Positions 1 to 7,007 of a DNA stretch of 10,472 bases are shown here, in pieces. The stretch lies in the NCBI GenBank assembly GCA_944350395.1, contig CALVPA010000080.1, forward strand, positions 1-10,472. The letters are read 5' to 3'. How positions within the stretch are numbered: the stretch's first letter is position 1; each line of letters starts with the position of its first letter. The notes under the pieces were generated by a model. That model did not search any database. It was not told where the DNA came from and worked only from the letters and a program-made list of their open reading frames with translations. A program made the position numbers and the translations under genes. The DNA comes from an uncultured Bacilli bacterium (GTDB lineage Bacteria > Bacillota_I > Bacilli_A > RF39 > UBA660).

Positions 1-37
1 TATATTTACTATTATAATTATGATAGAATTAAAGTTA

Positions 38-85
38 AATTAAAAGGACTGTCTCCTGTAAATTACAGGTTACAATCCTCTAATT
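38..85 (-). terminator. probable terminator of the alkD-like operon
   Basis: A long imperfect inverted repeat lies just after the stop codon at 91-93. The inner hairpin 55-69 pairs CCTGT with ACAGG. A second stem pairs 45-52 with 72-79 with one mismatch. An outer AT stem pairs 38-42 with 81-85. Read on the minus strand, the core stem is followed by TTTTAATTT, as in an intrinsic terminator. The T-run is interrupted and the stem has bulges, so it could also be another RNA structure. Positions 1-37 beyond it show only AT-rich sequence. Confidence 0.5.
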
Positions 86-90
86 AGAAG

Positions 91-813
91 TTATTTATAA
101 ACTGTCCAACTTTTGGGGTTCAGTTCAAAATTAACCTTTTTTATAATCCATTCTTTATCAGCAGAACTCACTCTAAATGAGTCTTTTATTTTTCTTTCTG
201 TCATTTTGAGAATATCACGGTCTAGTACACTATTTTCTATAAACTTTTTAGTTTTATCCAGATATTTTACATATGCAACGCTTAATAGCCATGCAAGTGC
301 CATTTTAGAATAGTATTTTTCGGTATGGTATTTACCTATTAGCTTAAATATCTCATCGATAGATTCGTCATCTAAAAAATAATCTAACATTATTACTAAA
401 CCTACACGTTCTTTGAATTCATCAGACGAGTTAATAAGTTCTGTTGCTTTTTTAAAATAAAATTCTTTATCATTTTTAATAATTTTAAAACTAGATATAA
501 ATGTATCACAAAGTGACCAGTTATCTATAAATTCTATGTATTTTAAAAATTGTTTTCTAGCTTCACTTTTGTCTTTGATATTGCTTATTACTAACCCTTT
601 AAGCATATATATTTCGAATATGTCGTGACTAGATATATTCAATATTTCATCAATATTGTTCTTTGCTAAATCTTTAGCAAGTTTTTTTAATACTGGAATT
701 CTAATTCCAATTATTTCGTATTTGCTCGTCACTAATTTTTTAGTAAATTCTCTATATTTTTCATCTCTTAATGAATAAATATATGAAAGAAAATTGTCCT
801 CATTCCATTTCAT
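91..813 (-). CDS. DNA alkylation repair protein, AlkD-like HEAT-repeat glycosylase
   Basis: Enzymes of this family excise alkylated purines such as 3-methyladenine and 7-methylguanine from DNA, using a solenoid of HEAT-like helical repeats. The 240-aa product is wholly helical in character, without signal peptide or membrane segment. The segment NWSLCDTF places W99 and D103 with the W-x3-D spacing of the catalytic Trp and Asp of Bacillus cereus AlkD, and W175 in MALAWLLS lies near where the second catalytic Trp is expected. RKIKDSFRVS near 208-217 resembles the C-terminal signature of the clostridial branch. The start codon overlaps the stop of the upstream deacylase gene by four bases (ATGA), so translation is probably coupled. 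It is the last gene of its operon. The family call is firm; the exact lesion range is unknown. Confidence 0.88.
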   Translation of the reverse strand: MKWNEDNFLSYIYSLRDEKYREFTKKLVTSKYEIIGIRIPVLKKLAKDLAKNNIDEILNISSHDIFEIYMLKGLVISNIKDKSEARKQFLKYIEFIDNWSLCDTFISSFKIIKNDKEFYFKKATELINSSDEFKERVGLVIMLDYFLDDESIDEIFKLIGKYHTEKYYSKMALAWLLSVAYVKYLDKTKKFIENSVLDRDILKMTERKIKDSFRVSSADKEWIIKKVNFELNPKSWTVYK

Positions 814-1283
814 ATCTCTCTTTTTTTAGTGACATCTACATATCGAACATAATTAGAAATCTTTTCGAGTTCTTCTAATTTAAGTTTTACAGCACTATTA
901 GAAGTTCCACACGCTGGATAAATAGTCGTATAATCTTTTAAAGACTCATCTAAATAGACGTCTATTCCTTCGTTTATTCCAAATGGGCAAACCCCACCTA
1001 CTCCATGTCCTATAAGTTTTTCTACTTCACTAGATTCAATCATGTGAGCCTTTTCATTAAATTCTTTTTTAAATTTAGCATTATCTATTTTCACATCGCC
1101 CGCAGCTAATATGAGAATTGGGTTGCCACTTACAATAAATGAAAGTGTCTTTGCAATTTCACCTTCTTCTACGTTAAGTGCTTTAGCAGCTTCTTTTACA
1201 GTTGCAGTCGACTCTTCAAATGTGATAACTCTATCACCTAGGTCAAACTTTTTAAGATAATTAAGCGCTCTTTCTAATGCCAT
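810..1283 (-). CDS. YbaK/EbsC-family aminoacyl-tRNA deacylase
   Basis: This 157-aa protein fits the stand-alone YbaK/ProX/EbsC fold, whose members hydrolyse mischarged tRNA, typically Cys-tRNA(Pro) or Ala-tRNA(Pro), in trans. Seen in the sequence: AKTLSF with K45, matching the region of the essential lysine in characterised YbaK; the loop GHGVGGVCPFG at 92-102; and PACGTSNSAV near 124-132, a conserved substrate-pocket segment. The length is normal for a complete single-domain enzyme. The gene starts 23 bases inside the upstream unknown gene, behind a purine-rich AGAAAGAGAGAA stretch, and its TGA overlaps the ATG of the alkD-like gene, so the three are almost certainly co-transcribed. Which mischarged tRNA it edits cannot be read from the sequence. 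Confidence 0.9.
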   Translation of the reverse strand: MALERALNYLKKFDLGDRVITFEESTATVKEAAKALNVEEGEIAKTLSFIVSGNPILILAAGDVKIDNAKFKKEFNEKAHMIESSEVEKLIGHGVGGVCPFGINEGIDVYLDESLKDYTTIYPACGTSNSAVKLKLEELEKISNYVRYVDVTKKREI

Positions 1284-2286
1284 AACTTTTCTCTCTTTCT
1301 TCTAAATTCACATTTTTAGCAAATTCTTGAAATGTTGGAGCGATGTTTTCACTGTAATAGTTATCTATATTAGCTATCGCTATTTTTAATCTGTCATCTT
1401 CGCCATAACTCGATAATCTTTCATTTTCTAACGCATAAAGTTTATCACTCATCTTTACAAATGCATCATAACCGTTAGGCATACATCTATCCAAGTATTC
1501 TTTTAATTCCCTTTTGTCTCCAGATAGTCTTGTTCTTATTATGAGTTCTGATAATCCGATTCCATCAGATAAAGATCCTGCAATAATCCTGTGGTTTTGA
1601 TATTTATCGCTAGCTAAATCGTAACTTTCATCTAACTCTGATCTCATAATTGCCATTTCTTCGTAGTCTAAAATGCCGCGTTCTAAACCAGAGTTACTTT
1701 TAGATTTAACGGTTCTATTAATTACACCGTCGTTATTTTTTAAATCGTATTTAGTTAGTTCTAAGCCTCTTCTTTGAGTTAGTGTTTGACCAGATATACT
1801 GTATTCACCGATATAGGAACTAACGAGTTCGTCTAGGTATCTTAAAAGCAAACCCACTGAAGATGGACTACTAGGTGTAAAATTGTGTGGTAAAACTATC
1901 GCTCTTGTAACTCCTTTATTTACAAATTTATCGTTTTCAAGTTGCAAATTAGGGTATGAAATGTATGCAGAAGTCATACCTTCAAAATCTCTTATAACAT
2001 CATTGTTTGTTCCATCGATCACATTTTCTCTACTGAGAGTCTCAGCTAAACTCTCTACAGTCTGTCTCTTTTTACCACTGCCTACTATATATTTTTTACC
2101 AGTCACATATATTGGGCAAGAGTAAAGAGCTTCGATTATTTTGCTTTCAAAAGCATCTATATCTTCTACTTTAGTACTATAATAATCTACAATAGATTCT
2201 GTAGCTATCGCTACTGTCTCAGCAAAATCCTCATCATATTTATATCTATCTTTAATACTATCTTTAATCGCATTTATATCTAACAT
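1261..2286 (-). CDS. conserved-looking hypothetical protein, 341 aa
   Basis: I do not recognise this protein. It has no signal peptide, no hydrophobic span long enough to cross a membrane and no Cys-pair metal site, so it is probably cytosolic. The N-terminal 55 residues are acidic and helical. The middle holds motif-like stretches that look conserved: YISYP at 108-112, VLPHNFTPSSPSSVGLLLR at 131-149 and QRRGLELTKYDL near 171-182. The C-terminal part is helical and charged. The start is set at the ATG at 2286 because a very strong ribosome site, AAGGTGGAGG at 2301-2292, sits five bases before it; a GTG at 2298 lies inside that site and is rejected. It is the first gene of the operon with the tRNA deacylase and the AlkD-like glycosylase, which tells little about its role. 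Confidence 0.75.
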   Translation of the reverse strand: MLDINAIKDSIKDRYKYDEDFAETVAIATESIVDYYSTKVEDIDAFESKIIEALYSCPIYVTGKKYIVGSGKKRQTVESLAETLSRENVIDGTNNDVIRDFEGMTSAYISYPNLQLENDKFVNKGVTRAIVLPHNFTPSSPSSVGLLLRYLDELVSSYIGEYSISGQTLTQRRGLELTKYDLKNNDGVINRTVKSKSNSGLERGILDYEEMAIMRSELDESYDLASDKYQNHRIIAGSLSDGIGLSELIIRTRLSGDKRELKEYLDRCMPNGYDAFVKMSDKLYALENERLSSYGEDDRLKIAIANIDNYYSENIAPTFQEFAKNVNLEEREKSYGIRKSA

Positions 2287-2311
2287 TACACCCTCCACCT
2301 TTTTAATGATT

Positions 2312-2340
2312 ATTATAGCAAAGATAATTAAAAATTTAAA
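2312..2340 (-). promoter_or_regulatory. sigma-A-like promoter of the three-gene operon
   Basis: On the minus strand a perfect -10 TATAAT (2317-2312) is preceded by TGC, giving an extended -10. A -35-like TTTAAA (2340-2335) stands 17 bases upstream. The -35 overlaps the stop codon region of the preceding gene (stop at 2336). Transcription would begin near 2305, leaving a leader of about 19 bases that is mostly ribosome site. It implies that the downstream operon can be transcribed independently of 2336-3229. Confidence 0.65.
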
Positions 2341-3229
2341 GAGTTTTATTGTATTTTGAAATTATTTCCATATCAGTATCCATCGGCACGCCGCCAATTA
2401 AGTCTATTACTTCAGATACAAATTGAGATTTACTAACACAAAATTCACCTGTTGTAGATTTTGAGTTTCCATCTACTTTCCTTACACCTTTAAGCTTATT
2501 TACCATATTTACGTTACATATTTTAGGAATAAAATATTTTACCCATACTTTATCTTTTTCAATATCTATTTCTAATGTAAGAGCATGCCCTCTGTCTCTA
2601 ACCATTACCAAAATTTTATTCGTTTTAGATAAAGATAAAATATCAGTATCTCCACAGTCCAAATCTAATGGAAAACCATTATACAAACCATCAGCTTCTT
2701 CTTTAGGAGCACCATATAAAACTATATCGTACCCATTTGTATTGGCTTTAGATTTAAGTTTAGGCATACTTTCATAGAAATATTCATTATTTACTATGTA
2801 TGAATGAAAAACGTGAAGCATTTCATTTACAGAATTGCATTTATTTATTAGGCCAGTAATACCTCGAAACATTACATAACCTATGCATGTACTTTTCACT
2901 TCGTCTATCAATTTATCGCTCATATCATAAAATCTTCTTCTGTAGATATCCTTTAATACATCCATCTTATAATTACTATTTATTATTTCTATTCTAATGG
3001 TTTCAAAAAAATCATGAATTAGAGTAAAGTCGATATTTAAACATTTTGCAATTCTGATAAAATCCTTTTCGCATTCATTTGCAAGCCTGAATAACTTATC
3101 TCCATATTTAATTCCATCATCATCTCGTTCGATAAAATTTTCATCATGAACACCATTATACAATTCCCACTTAATCTTCGCATCTAATAAAAAGAAAATT
3201 TCCATATTTTCAAAACTCAGACTAATCAC
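2336..3229 (-). CDS. hypothetical protein, 297 aa
   Basis: I do not recognise this protein. It is soluble in character, with a helical N-terminal half (about 1-150) that includes RRRFYDMSDKLIDEV, and a C-terminal half with alternating hydrophobic and charged residues suggesting beta strands (YDIVLYG near 168-174, KILVMVRDRGHALTLEIDI near 205-223, KVWVKYFIP). No catalytic motif, signal peptide or membrane segment stands out. The start is uncertain: a GTG at 3229 gives the full frame but lies inside a Shine-Dalgarno-like AGAAGTGAT, so initiation could be a few codons downstream at a non-ATG codon or at the ATG at 3205. It has its own promoter and no co-transcribed partner upstream, and is followed 50 bases later by the next minus-strand gene. 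Confidence 0.7.
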   Translation of the reverse strand: MISLSFENMEIFFLLDAKIKWELYNGVHDENFIERDDDGIKYGDKLFRLANECEKDFIRIAKCLNIDFTLIHDFFETIRIEIINSNYKMDVLKDIYRRRFYDMSDKLIDEVKSTCIGYVMFRGITGLINKCNSVNEMLHVFHSYIVNNEYFYESMPKLKSKANTNGYDIVLYGAPKEEADGLYNGFPLDLDCGDTDILSLSKTNKILVMVRDRGHALTLEIDIEKDKVWVKYFIPKICNVNMVNKLKGVRKVDGNSKSTTGEFCVSKSQFVSEVIDLIGGVPMDTDMEIISKYNKTL

Positions 3230-3253
3230 TTCTTTCTCTACTATTACGACTAA

Positions 3254-3283
3254 ATTATATCATTTAAATTATTCGCTTTACAA
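3254..3283 (-). promoter_or_regulatory. sigma-A-like promoter of the 297-aa hypothetical gene
   Basis: On the minus strand TGATATAAT gives an extended -10 with a perfect hexamer at 3259-3254. TTGTAA at 3283-3278 matches four of six -35 positions with an 18-base spacer. Transcription would start near 3247, about 18 bases before the GTG at 3229. It follows the terminator of the lipid operon, so this gene is probably a separate transcription unit. Confidence 0.65.
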
Positions 3284-3320
3284 CTCCATTTATTTTTTTA
3301 TATCTTTATTATGTCTTATA

Positions 3321-3347
3321 AAAAAATCTAAATATTCTTTAGATTTT
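3321..3347 (-). terminator. intrinsic terminator of the lipid operon
   Basis: A perfect 10-bp stem (3323-3332 with 3338-3347) and a five-base loop are followed on the minus strand by a run of T. The stem is AT-rich. The stop codon of the last gene, TAG at 3330-3328, lies inside the hairpin, so the end of the coding sequence and the terminator overlap. Confidence 0.75.
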
Positions 3348-3921
3348 CCATCATTAATGTTTCTACTTTTTTCTCTAGTCTTTTATTCGCTTCTTCTAAA
3401 CTTAAATTATTTACTTTAAAAGCTTTACCGAATCTTATAGTCAAATTTTTTGATCTAAACTTGTAATCACCAGTTATACCGAAGGGAACTATCCACGCAT
3501 TAGTCTTCTTAGCCATCGATACTGCACCAAATTTAAACGGTAACAAAAACTTTTTAGTTTTATTCCTCGTTCCCTCCGGAAATAGACCTATTGTACCCTC
3601 ACTATTTAAAACTTCCAAAGCTAGCTTTTTTGCTTTCTCATCTTTTCCATTTCTATTAACGGAGATACATCCTGTTATCTTAAAAAATTTAGAAAATTTT
3701 CCGTCGAAGTATTCTCTTTTTGCCATATAATGAATTACTCTCTTTGTCGATATTATCGTAAGACATTGGTCCATTATATGTTTATGATTTCCTACAATGA
3801 GAACTGGACCACTTTTTGGGATATTTTCTTTTCCTATTATTTTGGGATTATAATAAAATTTAAATATCGGACTTAGTATTGGTTTAAAAATTCTATAGCC
3901 CCATTCTGGAAGTTTATTCAT
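3328..3921 (-). CDS. plsC: 1-acyl-glycerol-3-phosphate acyltransferase (PlsC family), second copy
   Basis: Members transfer an acyl group to lysophosphatidic acid at the cytoplasmic membrane to make phosphatidic acid. The 197-aa product has the HX4D catalytic motif (NHKHIMD, H46 and D51), the ISVNR block near 86-90 and the glycerophosphate-binding FPEGTRN at 114-120. The hydrophobic, aromatic N-terminus (about 10-30) probably associates with the membrane. It resembles the acyltransferase encoded at 5662-6243 throughout, including the RxIHxxAK, PFK.GAV and ITGxY blocks, so the two are paralogues. The gene overlaps the end of the acyl-CoA synthetase gene by eight bases and is last in the operon. 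The family is clear; acceptor and acyl-chain preference are not. Confidence 0.9.
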   Translation of the reverse strand: MNKLPEWGYRIFKPILSPIFKFYYNPKIIGKENIPKSGPVLIVGNHKHIMDQCLTIISTKRVIHYMAKREYFDGKFSKFFKITGCISVNRNGKDEKAKKLALEVLNSEGTIGLFPEGTRNKTKKFLLPFKFGAVSMAKKTNAWIVPFGITGDYKFRSKNLTIRFGKAFKVNNLSLEEANKRLEKKVETLMMENLKNI

Positions 3922-5665
3922 CTTTCATAGTACTTTCTCTTTCGAGTTTTTTATAATCTATTTTATTATATAAAGTTTTAGGAAGTTCTGTTCTAAATTC
4001 TATTTCTTTAGGCTGTGAATAAAGAGCCAACTCTTTTTTACACAAAAGTTTTATTTCAGCTTTTAGTACTGTTGAAGGTTTAATTCCATCTTTTAAAACT
4101 ACAAAAGCTTTAGCTACTTGCATTTTATATGGATGCGGTATTCCTATAACGCAGCACTTTTTCACATCTTTATGCTTTTCGATGACTTCTTCGATTAGGC
4201 TAGGATATACATTGAAACCACTAGAGACGATCACTCTTTTGAGTCTTTGAGTAAAATAGATTACACCGTTTTCTCTGATATACCCTATATCCCCTGTATG
4301 TAGCCAAATTTTACCGTCGGTATGTTTTTTTAGCACATTGTCTGTCTCTTCTTTGTTGTTTAAATATCCCATCATCACAGTTGGACCACACACACAAAGT
4401 TCGCCCTCTTTTCCATAAGGAAGAGTTTCTATAGAGTACGGCTTACATACACAGTATAGATTGCCTATCATCGGTATTCCGATAGACCCTAGTTCATTTG
4501 TTCCATCGTAAGTATATGTAGTAGCAGCAACACTTTCTGTCATACCGTATCCTTTGGAAACATATATATCTGCTCCTCGCTCGTGTAAAAATTCGTTCAT
4601 CTTGTTTTCCATCGAAATAGTTAAATAGTCCCCACCACTAATCACATATTTTATGCTAGATAGATCGATATTTTTAAAATATTTACTGGACATCATCGCT
4701 TCCCAAAGAGTTGGAACGCCCGCCAAAACATTCGGTCTATACTCTTTTATAGTTTTAGCAAACCTTTTACTATCGTATTCGGGAATGAGTATTACTTCAC
4801 ACTTTATACATAGTGGACAGTGTACACATACACCTAGGCCAAATCCGTGAAATATCGGAAGTACTGTCATAATTTTATCAGTAGGCCTTACGTCTTTTAC
4901 ATTTATGCTTCCCTGCTGAGCTTCAGCATTAAAATTATAATTAGATATCATTATACCTTTAGGCGTTCCAGTTGTTCCGCCGCTGTGAAGTATGAGAGCT
5001 AAATCTTTAGCATCCGAAGAATCGCTAACATCTTTTCGGTAAGTTTGTCCATAAGATAAAAATTTATTATAGTCTATAATTGTTTCGCCATCGTATGGCA
5101 CTTTTTTAATTTTATAACCCTTTAAAATTTGATAGCCGATAGCAGTTCCAATGGGCATAGATTCTTTAACAGATAATATTATTGTCTTCTCTACATATGT
5201 TTCTTTAAGTGCACTTTTATATTTATCATAATTTGCATCATATAAAAATAATATTTTAGACCTAGACTCGTTTAAGTAATGCTTAACTTCTAAAGGTGCA
5301 GATAATGGATGCATCATATCGGCAACTGCACCAATGTTATTTGAAGCATAGAAAACCATAACTGCTTCTGGAGTATTTGGCATACATATACTGACTACAT
5401 CGCCCTTTTGCACGCCCAATGCTTTTAAACTTCTAGAGATGAGATCAATTTTTTTGAACATTTCTCCATAAGTAATCCTAGTATCGAAGTAATTTAGTGC
5501 ATAAAGATTTAAATCGTTTCCTACGTTAGATTTTAAATACTCGTAAATAGATTTATTCGTAAACTTTATTGATTTATCTTTCTCACTATAATAATCACTC
5601 CAAGGTGCATCGAAGTTATCTCTCTTGTTGAATAAATTGTAAAATAAATTTCTAAAAAATTTCAT
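3914..5665 (-). CDS. AMP-forming acyl-CoA (or acyl-ACP) synthetase
   Basis: This 583-aa enzyme of the ANL superfamily activates a carboxylic acid with ATP to an acyl-adenylate and then to a thioester. Visible motifs: the P-loop HSGGTTGTPKG at 227-237, the adenylate motif GYGMTES at 372-378, HTGD at 456-459, the hinge region RLKRVIVSSG near 474-483, and the catalytic lysine K568 in LPKTLYNKID. Length and motif order are normal for a long-chain fatty-acid ligase. The ATG overlaps the TGA of the upstream acyltransferase gene by four bases, and its TAA lies within the next acyltransferase gene. Being sandwiched between two acyltransferases argues for fatty-acid activation for phospholipid synthesis or repair rather than for beta-oxidation, none of whose genes are present here. 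Substrate and thiol acceptor are not determined. Confidence 0.9.
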   Translation of the reverse strand: MKFFRNLFYNLFNKRDNFDAPWSDYYSEKDKSIKFTNKSIYEYLKSNVGNDLNLYALNYFDTRITYGEMFKKIDLISRSLKALGVQKGDVVSICMPNTPEAVMVFYASNNIGAVADMMHPLSAPLEVKHYLNESRSKILFLYDANYDKYKSALKETYVEKTIILSVKESMPIGTAIGYQILKGYKIKKVPYDGETIIDYNKFLSYGQTYRKDVSDSSDAKDLALILHSGGTTGTPKGIMISNYNFNAEAQQGSINVKDVRPTDKIMTVLPIFHGFGLGVCVHCPLCIKCEVILIPEYDSKRFAKTIKEYRPNVLAGVPTLWEAMMSSKYFKNIDLSSIKYVISGGDYLTISMENKMNEFLHERGADIYVSKGYGMTESVAATTYTYDGTNELGSIGIPMIGNLYCVCKPYSIETLPYGKEGELCVCGPTVMMGYLNNKEETDNVLKKHTDGKIWLHTGDIGYIRENGVIYFTQRLKRVIVSSGFNVYPSLIEEVIEKHKDVKKCCVIGIPHPYKMQVAKAFVVLKDGIKPSTVLKAEIKLLCKKELALYSQPKEIEFRTELPKTLYNKIDYKKLERESTMKDE

Positions 5666-6243
5666 TTCTTACTATGATTTAATTCATTTTTTATTTTTTC
5701 CATTAATATTTTATTTTCTTCATCCAAATCTATATTACTGATTTTATATGGTTTTTCAAATTTTATAGTTAAATTATTTTTAAATGGCCGGTATTTTCCC
5801 GTGATTGTAAATATAACAATCGGTGATTTTGTATCGAATGCCATTTTTACAGCTCCAATTTTAAACGGTAAAATAATTTCTTCTGTTCTATTTATTGTTC
5901 CTTCCGGAAATATTCCTATAACGCCATCGTTATTTAAAATTTTTTTAGATGCATTTAAAGCTTCTTTATCGTGAATTTTTCTATTGACGGGTATTATTCC
6001 CATATTGTTAAAAAGTATTTTCTTAATTCCTTTAGAAAGAGAATCTTTTGCTAAAAAATGTATACATCTCTTTGTAGTCGAGATTAAAAGTAATGAGTCT
6101 AAGTTGTTTGTGTGATTTCCTGCAAGCACTATTCTTCCCTCTTTTGGTATATTATCTTTGTCTATTACTTTCGGCCTATATATAAAGTAAATTATAAATT
6201 TAATAAAAGGTCTCAATACTTTATATAATCTCTTGTCCCTCAA
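5662..6243 (-). CDS. plsC: 1-acyl-glycerol-3-phosphate acyltransferase (PlsC family), first copy
   Basis: The product carries the HX4D motif NHTNNLD (H44, D49), IPVNR at 84-88 and FPEGT at 112-116, the signature blocks of PlsC-type acyltransferases. I start it at TTG 6243 (193 aa) for three reasons. GAGGGTGA at 6255-6248 is a good ribosome site four bases before it. The N-terminus then aligns with that of the paralogue at 3328-3921. The longer open frame, to a TTG at 6288, would run back through a promoter and into a terminator. Residues 10-25 are hydrophobic and may sit in the membrane. It is the promoter-proximal gene of the operon, and its TGA overlaps the ATG of the synthetase gene. Two acyltransferases in one operon suggest different acceptors or chain preferences, which is inference. 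Confidence 0.88.
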   Translation of the reverse strand: MRDKRLYKVLRPFIKFIIYFIYRPKVIDKDNIPKEGRIVLAGNHTNNLDSLLLISTTKRCIHFLAKDSLSKGIKKILFNNMGIIPVNRKIHDKEALNASKKILNNDGVIGIFPEGTINRTEEIILPFKIGAVKMAFDTKSPIVIFTITGKYRPFKNNLTIKFEKPYKISNIDLDEENKILMEKIKNELNHSKK

Positions 6244-6259
6244 TATTTCACCCTCTATA

Positions 6260-6288
6260 ATTATATCATATGCTATTTTAAAAGACAA
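6260..6288 (-). promoter_or_regulatory. promoter of the lipid operon
   Basis: On the minus strand a perfect TATAAT (6265-6260) with an upstream TGA forms an extended -10. TTGTCT (6288-6283) is a four-of-six -35 with a 17-base spacer. The -35 abuts the terminator of the upstream gene. The predicted start, near 6253, falls inside the ribosome site of the TTG start at 6243, so the leader would be only about ten bases. Confidence 0.6.
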
Positions 6289-6320
6289 AAAAAGATATAT
6301 CGTCGAAGGTATATCTTTTT
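6287..6320 (-). terminator. intrinsic terminator of the Cys-rich/CFI-box gene
   Basis: A perfect 11-bp stem pairs AAAAAGATATA (6289-6299) with its complement at 6310-6320 around a ten-base loop. On the minus strand it follows the stop codon at 6324-6322 and continues into a run of seven T. It separates this gene from the lipid operon. Confidence 0.8.
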
Positions 6321-6321
6321 A

Positions 6322-6939
6322 TTATTTCATTGTAATTTTTCCATGGCCAGCATTTTCCATATCGTAGTTTTCTCTTACCCCATCTGGTATCATGTAACTA
6401 GATAAGTATTTTTTCATTAAATTGTTAGTCATTTCTGAATAGAGTACAATTGCCTCTTTATATTTACCTGCTTTTATATAAGATACCGCTCCTTTTATAT
6501 ATATATTGAATAGATCTAAAGCGACATCGAACGAATTTTCGTCTGCAACTATCGCTTTTGCCAATGCTGGTCCAAGTGCATCATATTTGATTAGTATATC
6601 TTTACAAGAAGTCAATTTTTGGAGGTAATCCCTTCTAAATTTTCTCAGAACATTCAGTTCCTCGCAGTCATCTTCTAAACCTAAAATATTCACAGTTACT
6701 GTTGTAATGTAACATCCAGTTCCTTGATATTCTCTGTGCGAATCTTGATAACTTTTGCTCGCTTTTATTGCAGCATCTCCCAAATACATATCTCTTCTAA
6801 ATCTTTCACAATATTTATAACAATTTTCAGCTTCGGTTGAATTAGCAAAATTCCATTTAGACTGTTTTTCACACTTGAATCTTCCTTCTTGTTCTCTAGT
6901 TGTATCTAAATAAACACAGTAACCACATTGTTTGCTCAT
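6322..6939 (-). CDS. Cys-rich protein with CFI-box-like segment, function unknown
   Basis: The 205-aa product starts at ATG 6939, placed by the ribosome site GAAAGGGGAA just upstream; a longer frame from a TTG at 6996 would run through the promoter. The N-terminus has CGYC (C5, C8), then C23, C40 and C44, a spacing that could bind zinc. Next comes a segment beginning GCYITT (76-81) and ending LRKFRRDYL (98-106) with DCEEL between, which resembles the CFI-box found at the ends of many bacterial proteins of unknown role. The last 90 residues look helical (ALGPALAKAI, YIKAGKYKEAIVLY) and may be one TPR-like hairpin. No signal peptide is seen. It is a single-gene unit transcribed divergently from the collagen-like gene. 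No function is known to me. Confidence 0.75.
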   Translation of the reverse strand: MSKQCGYCVYLDTTREQEGRFKCEKQSKWNFANSTEAENCYKYCERFRRDMYLGDAAIKASKSYQDSHREYQGTGCYITTVTVNILGLEDDCEELNVLRKFRRDYLQKLTSCKDILIKYDALGPALAKAIVADENSFDVALDLFNIYIKGAVSYIKAGKYKEAIVLYSEMTNNLMKKYLSSYMIPDGVRENYDMENAGHGKITMK

Positions 6940-6967
6940 ATTTGGTTCCCCTTTCAAATTAGAAAGT

Positions 6968-6996
6968 ACTTTACCACACACTAAAAAAAAATTCAA
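6968..6996 (-). promoter_or_regulatory. sigma-A-like promoter of the Cys-rich gene
   Basis: On the minus strand TTGAAT (6996-6991) and TAAAGT (6973-6968) are separated by 17 bases; each matches four of six consensus positions. Transcription would start near 6961, just before the ribosome site at about 6957-6948. The spacer is mostly T, from a run of nine A on the plus strand. Confidence 0.45.
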
Positions 6997-7007
6997 TATC
7001 TAATAAT

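Noticed and set aside
1..37. TATAAT-like sequence at 13-18 as a promoter
   Set aside because: No paired -35 element or downstream gene start is visible within the window, and the stretch is almost pure AT.
6244..6288. Longer form of the first acyltransferase from TTG 6288
   Set aside because: It begins inside a terminator and covers the promoter. The paralogue alignment and ribosome site both favour TTG 6243.
6940..6996. Longer form of the Cys-rich protein from TTG 6996
   Set aside because: The first 19 codons cover the predicted promoter and the ribosome site of ATG 6939.
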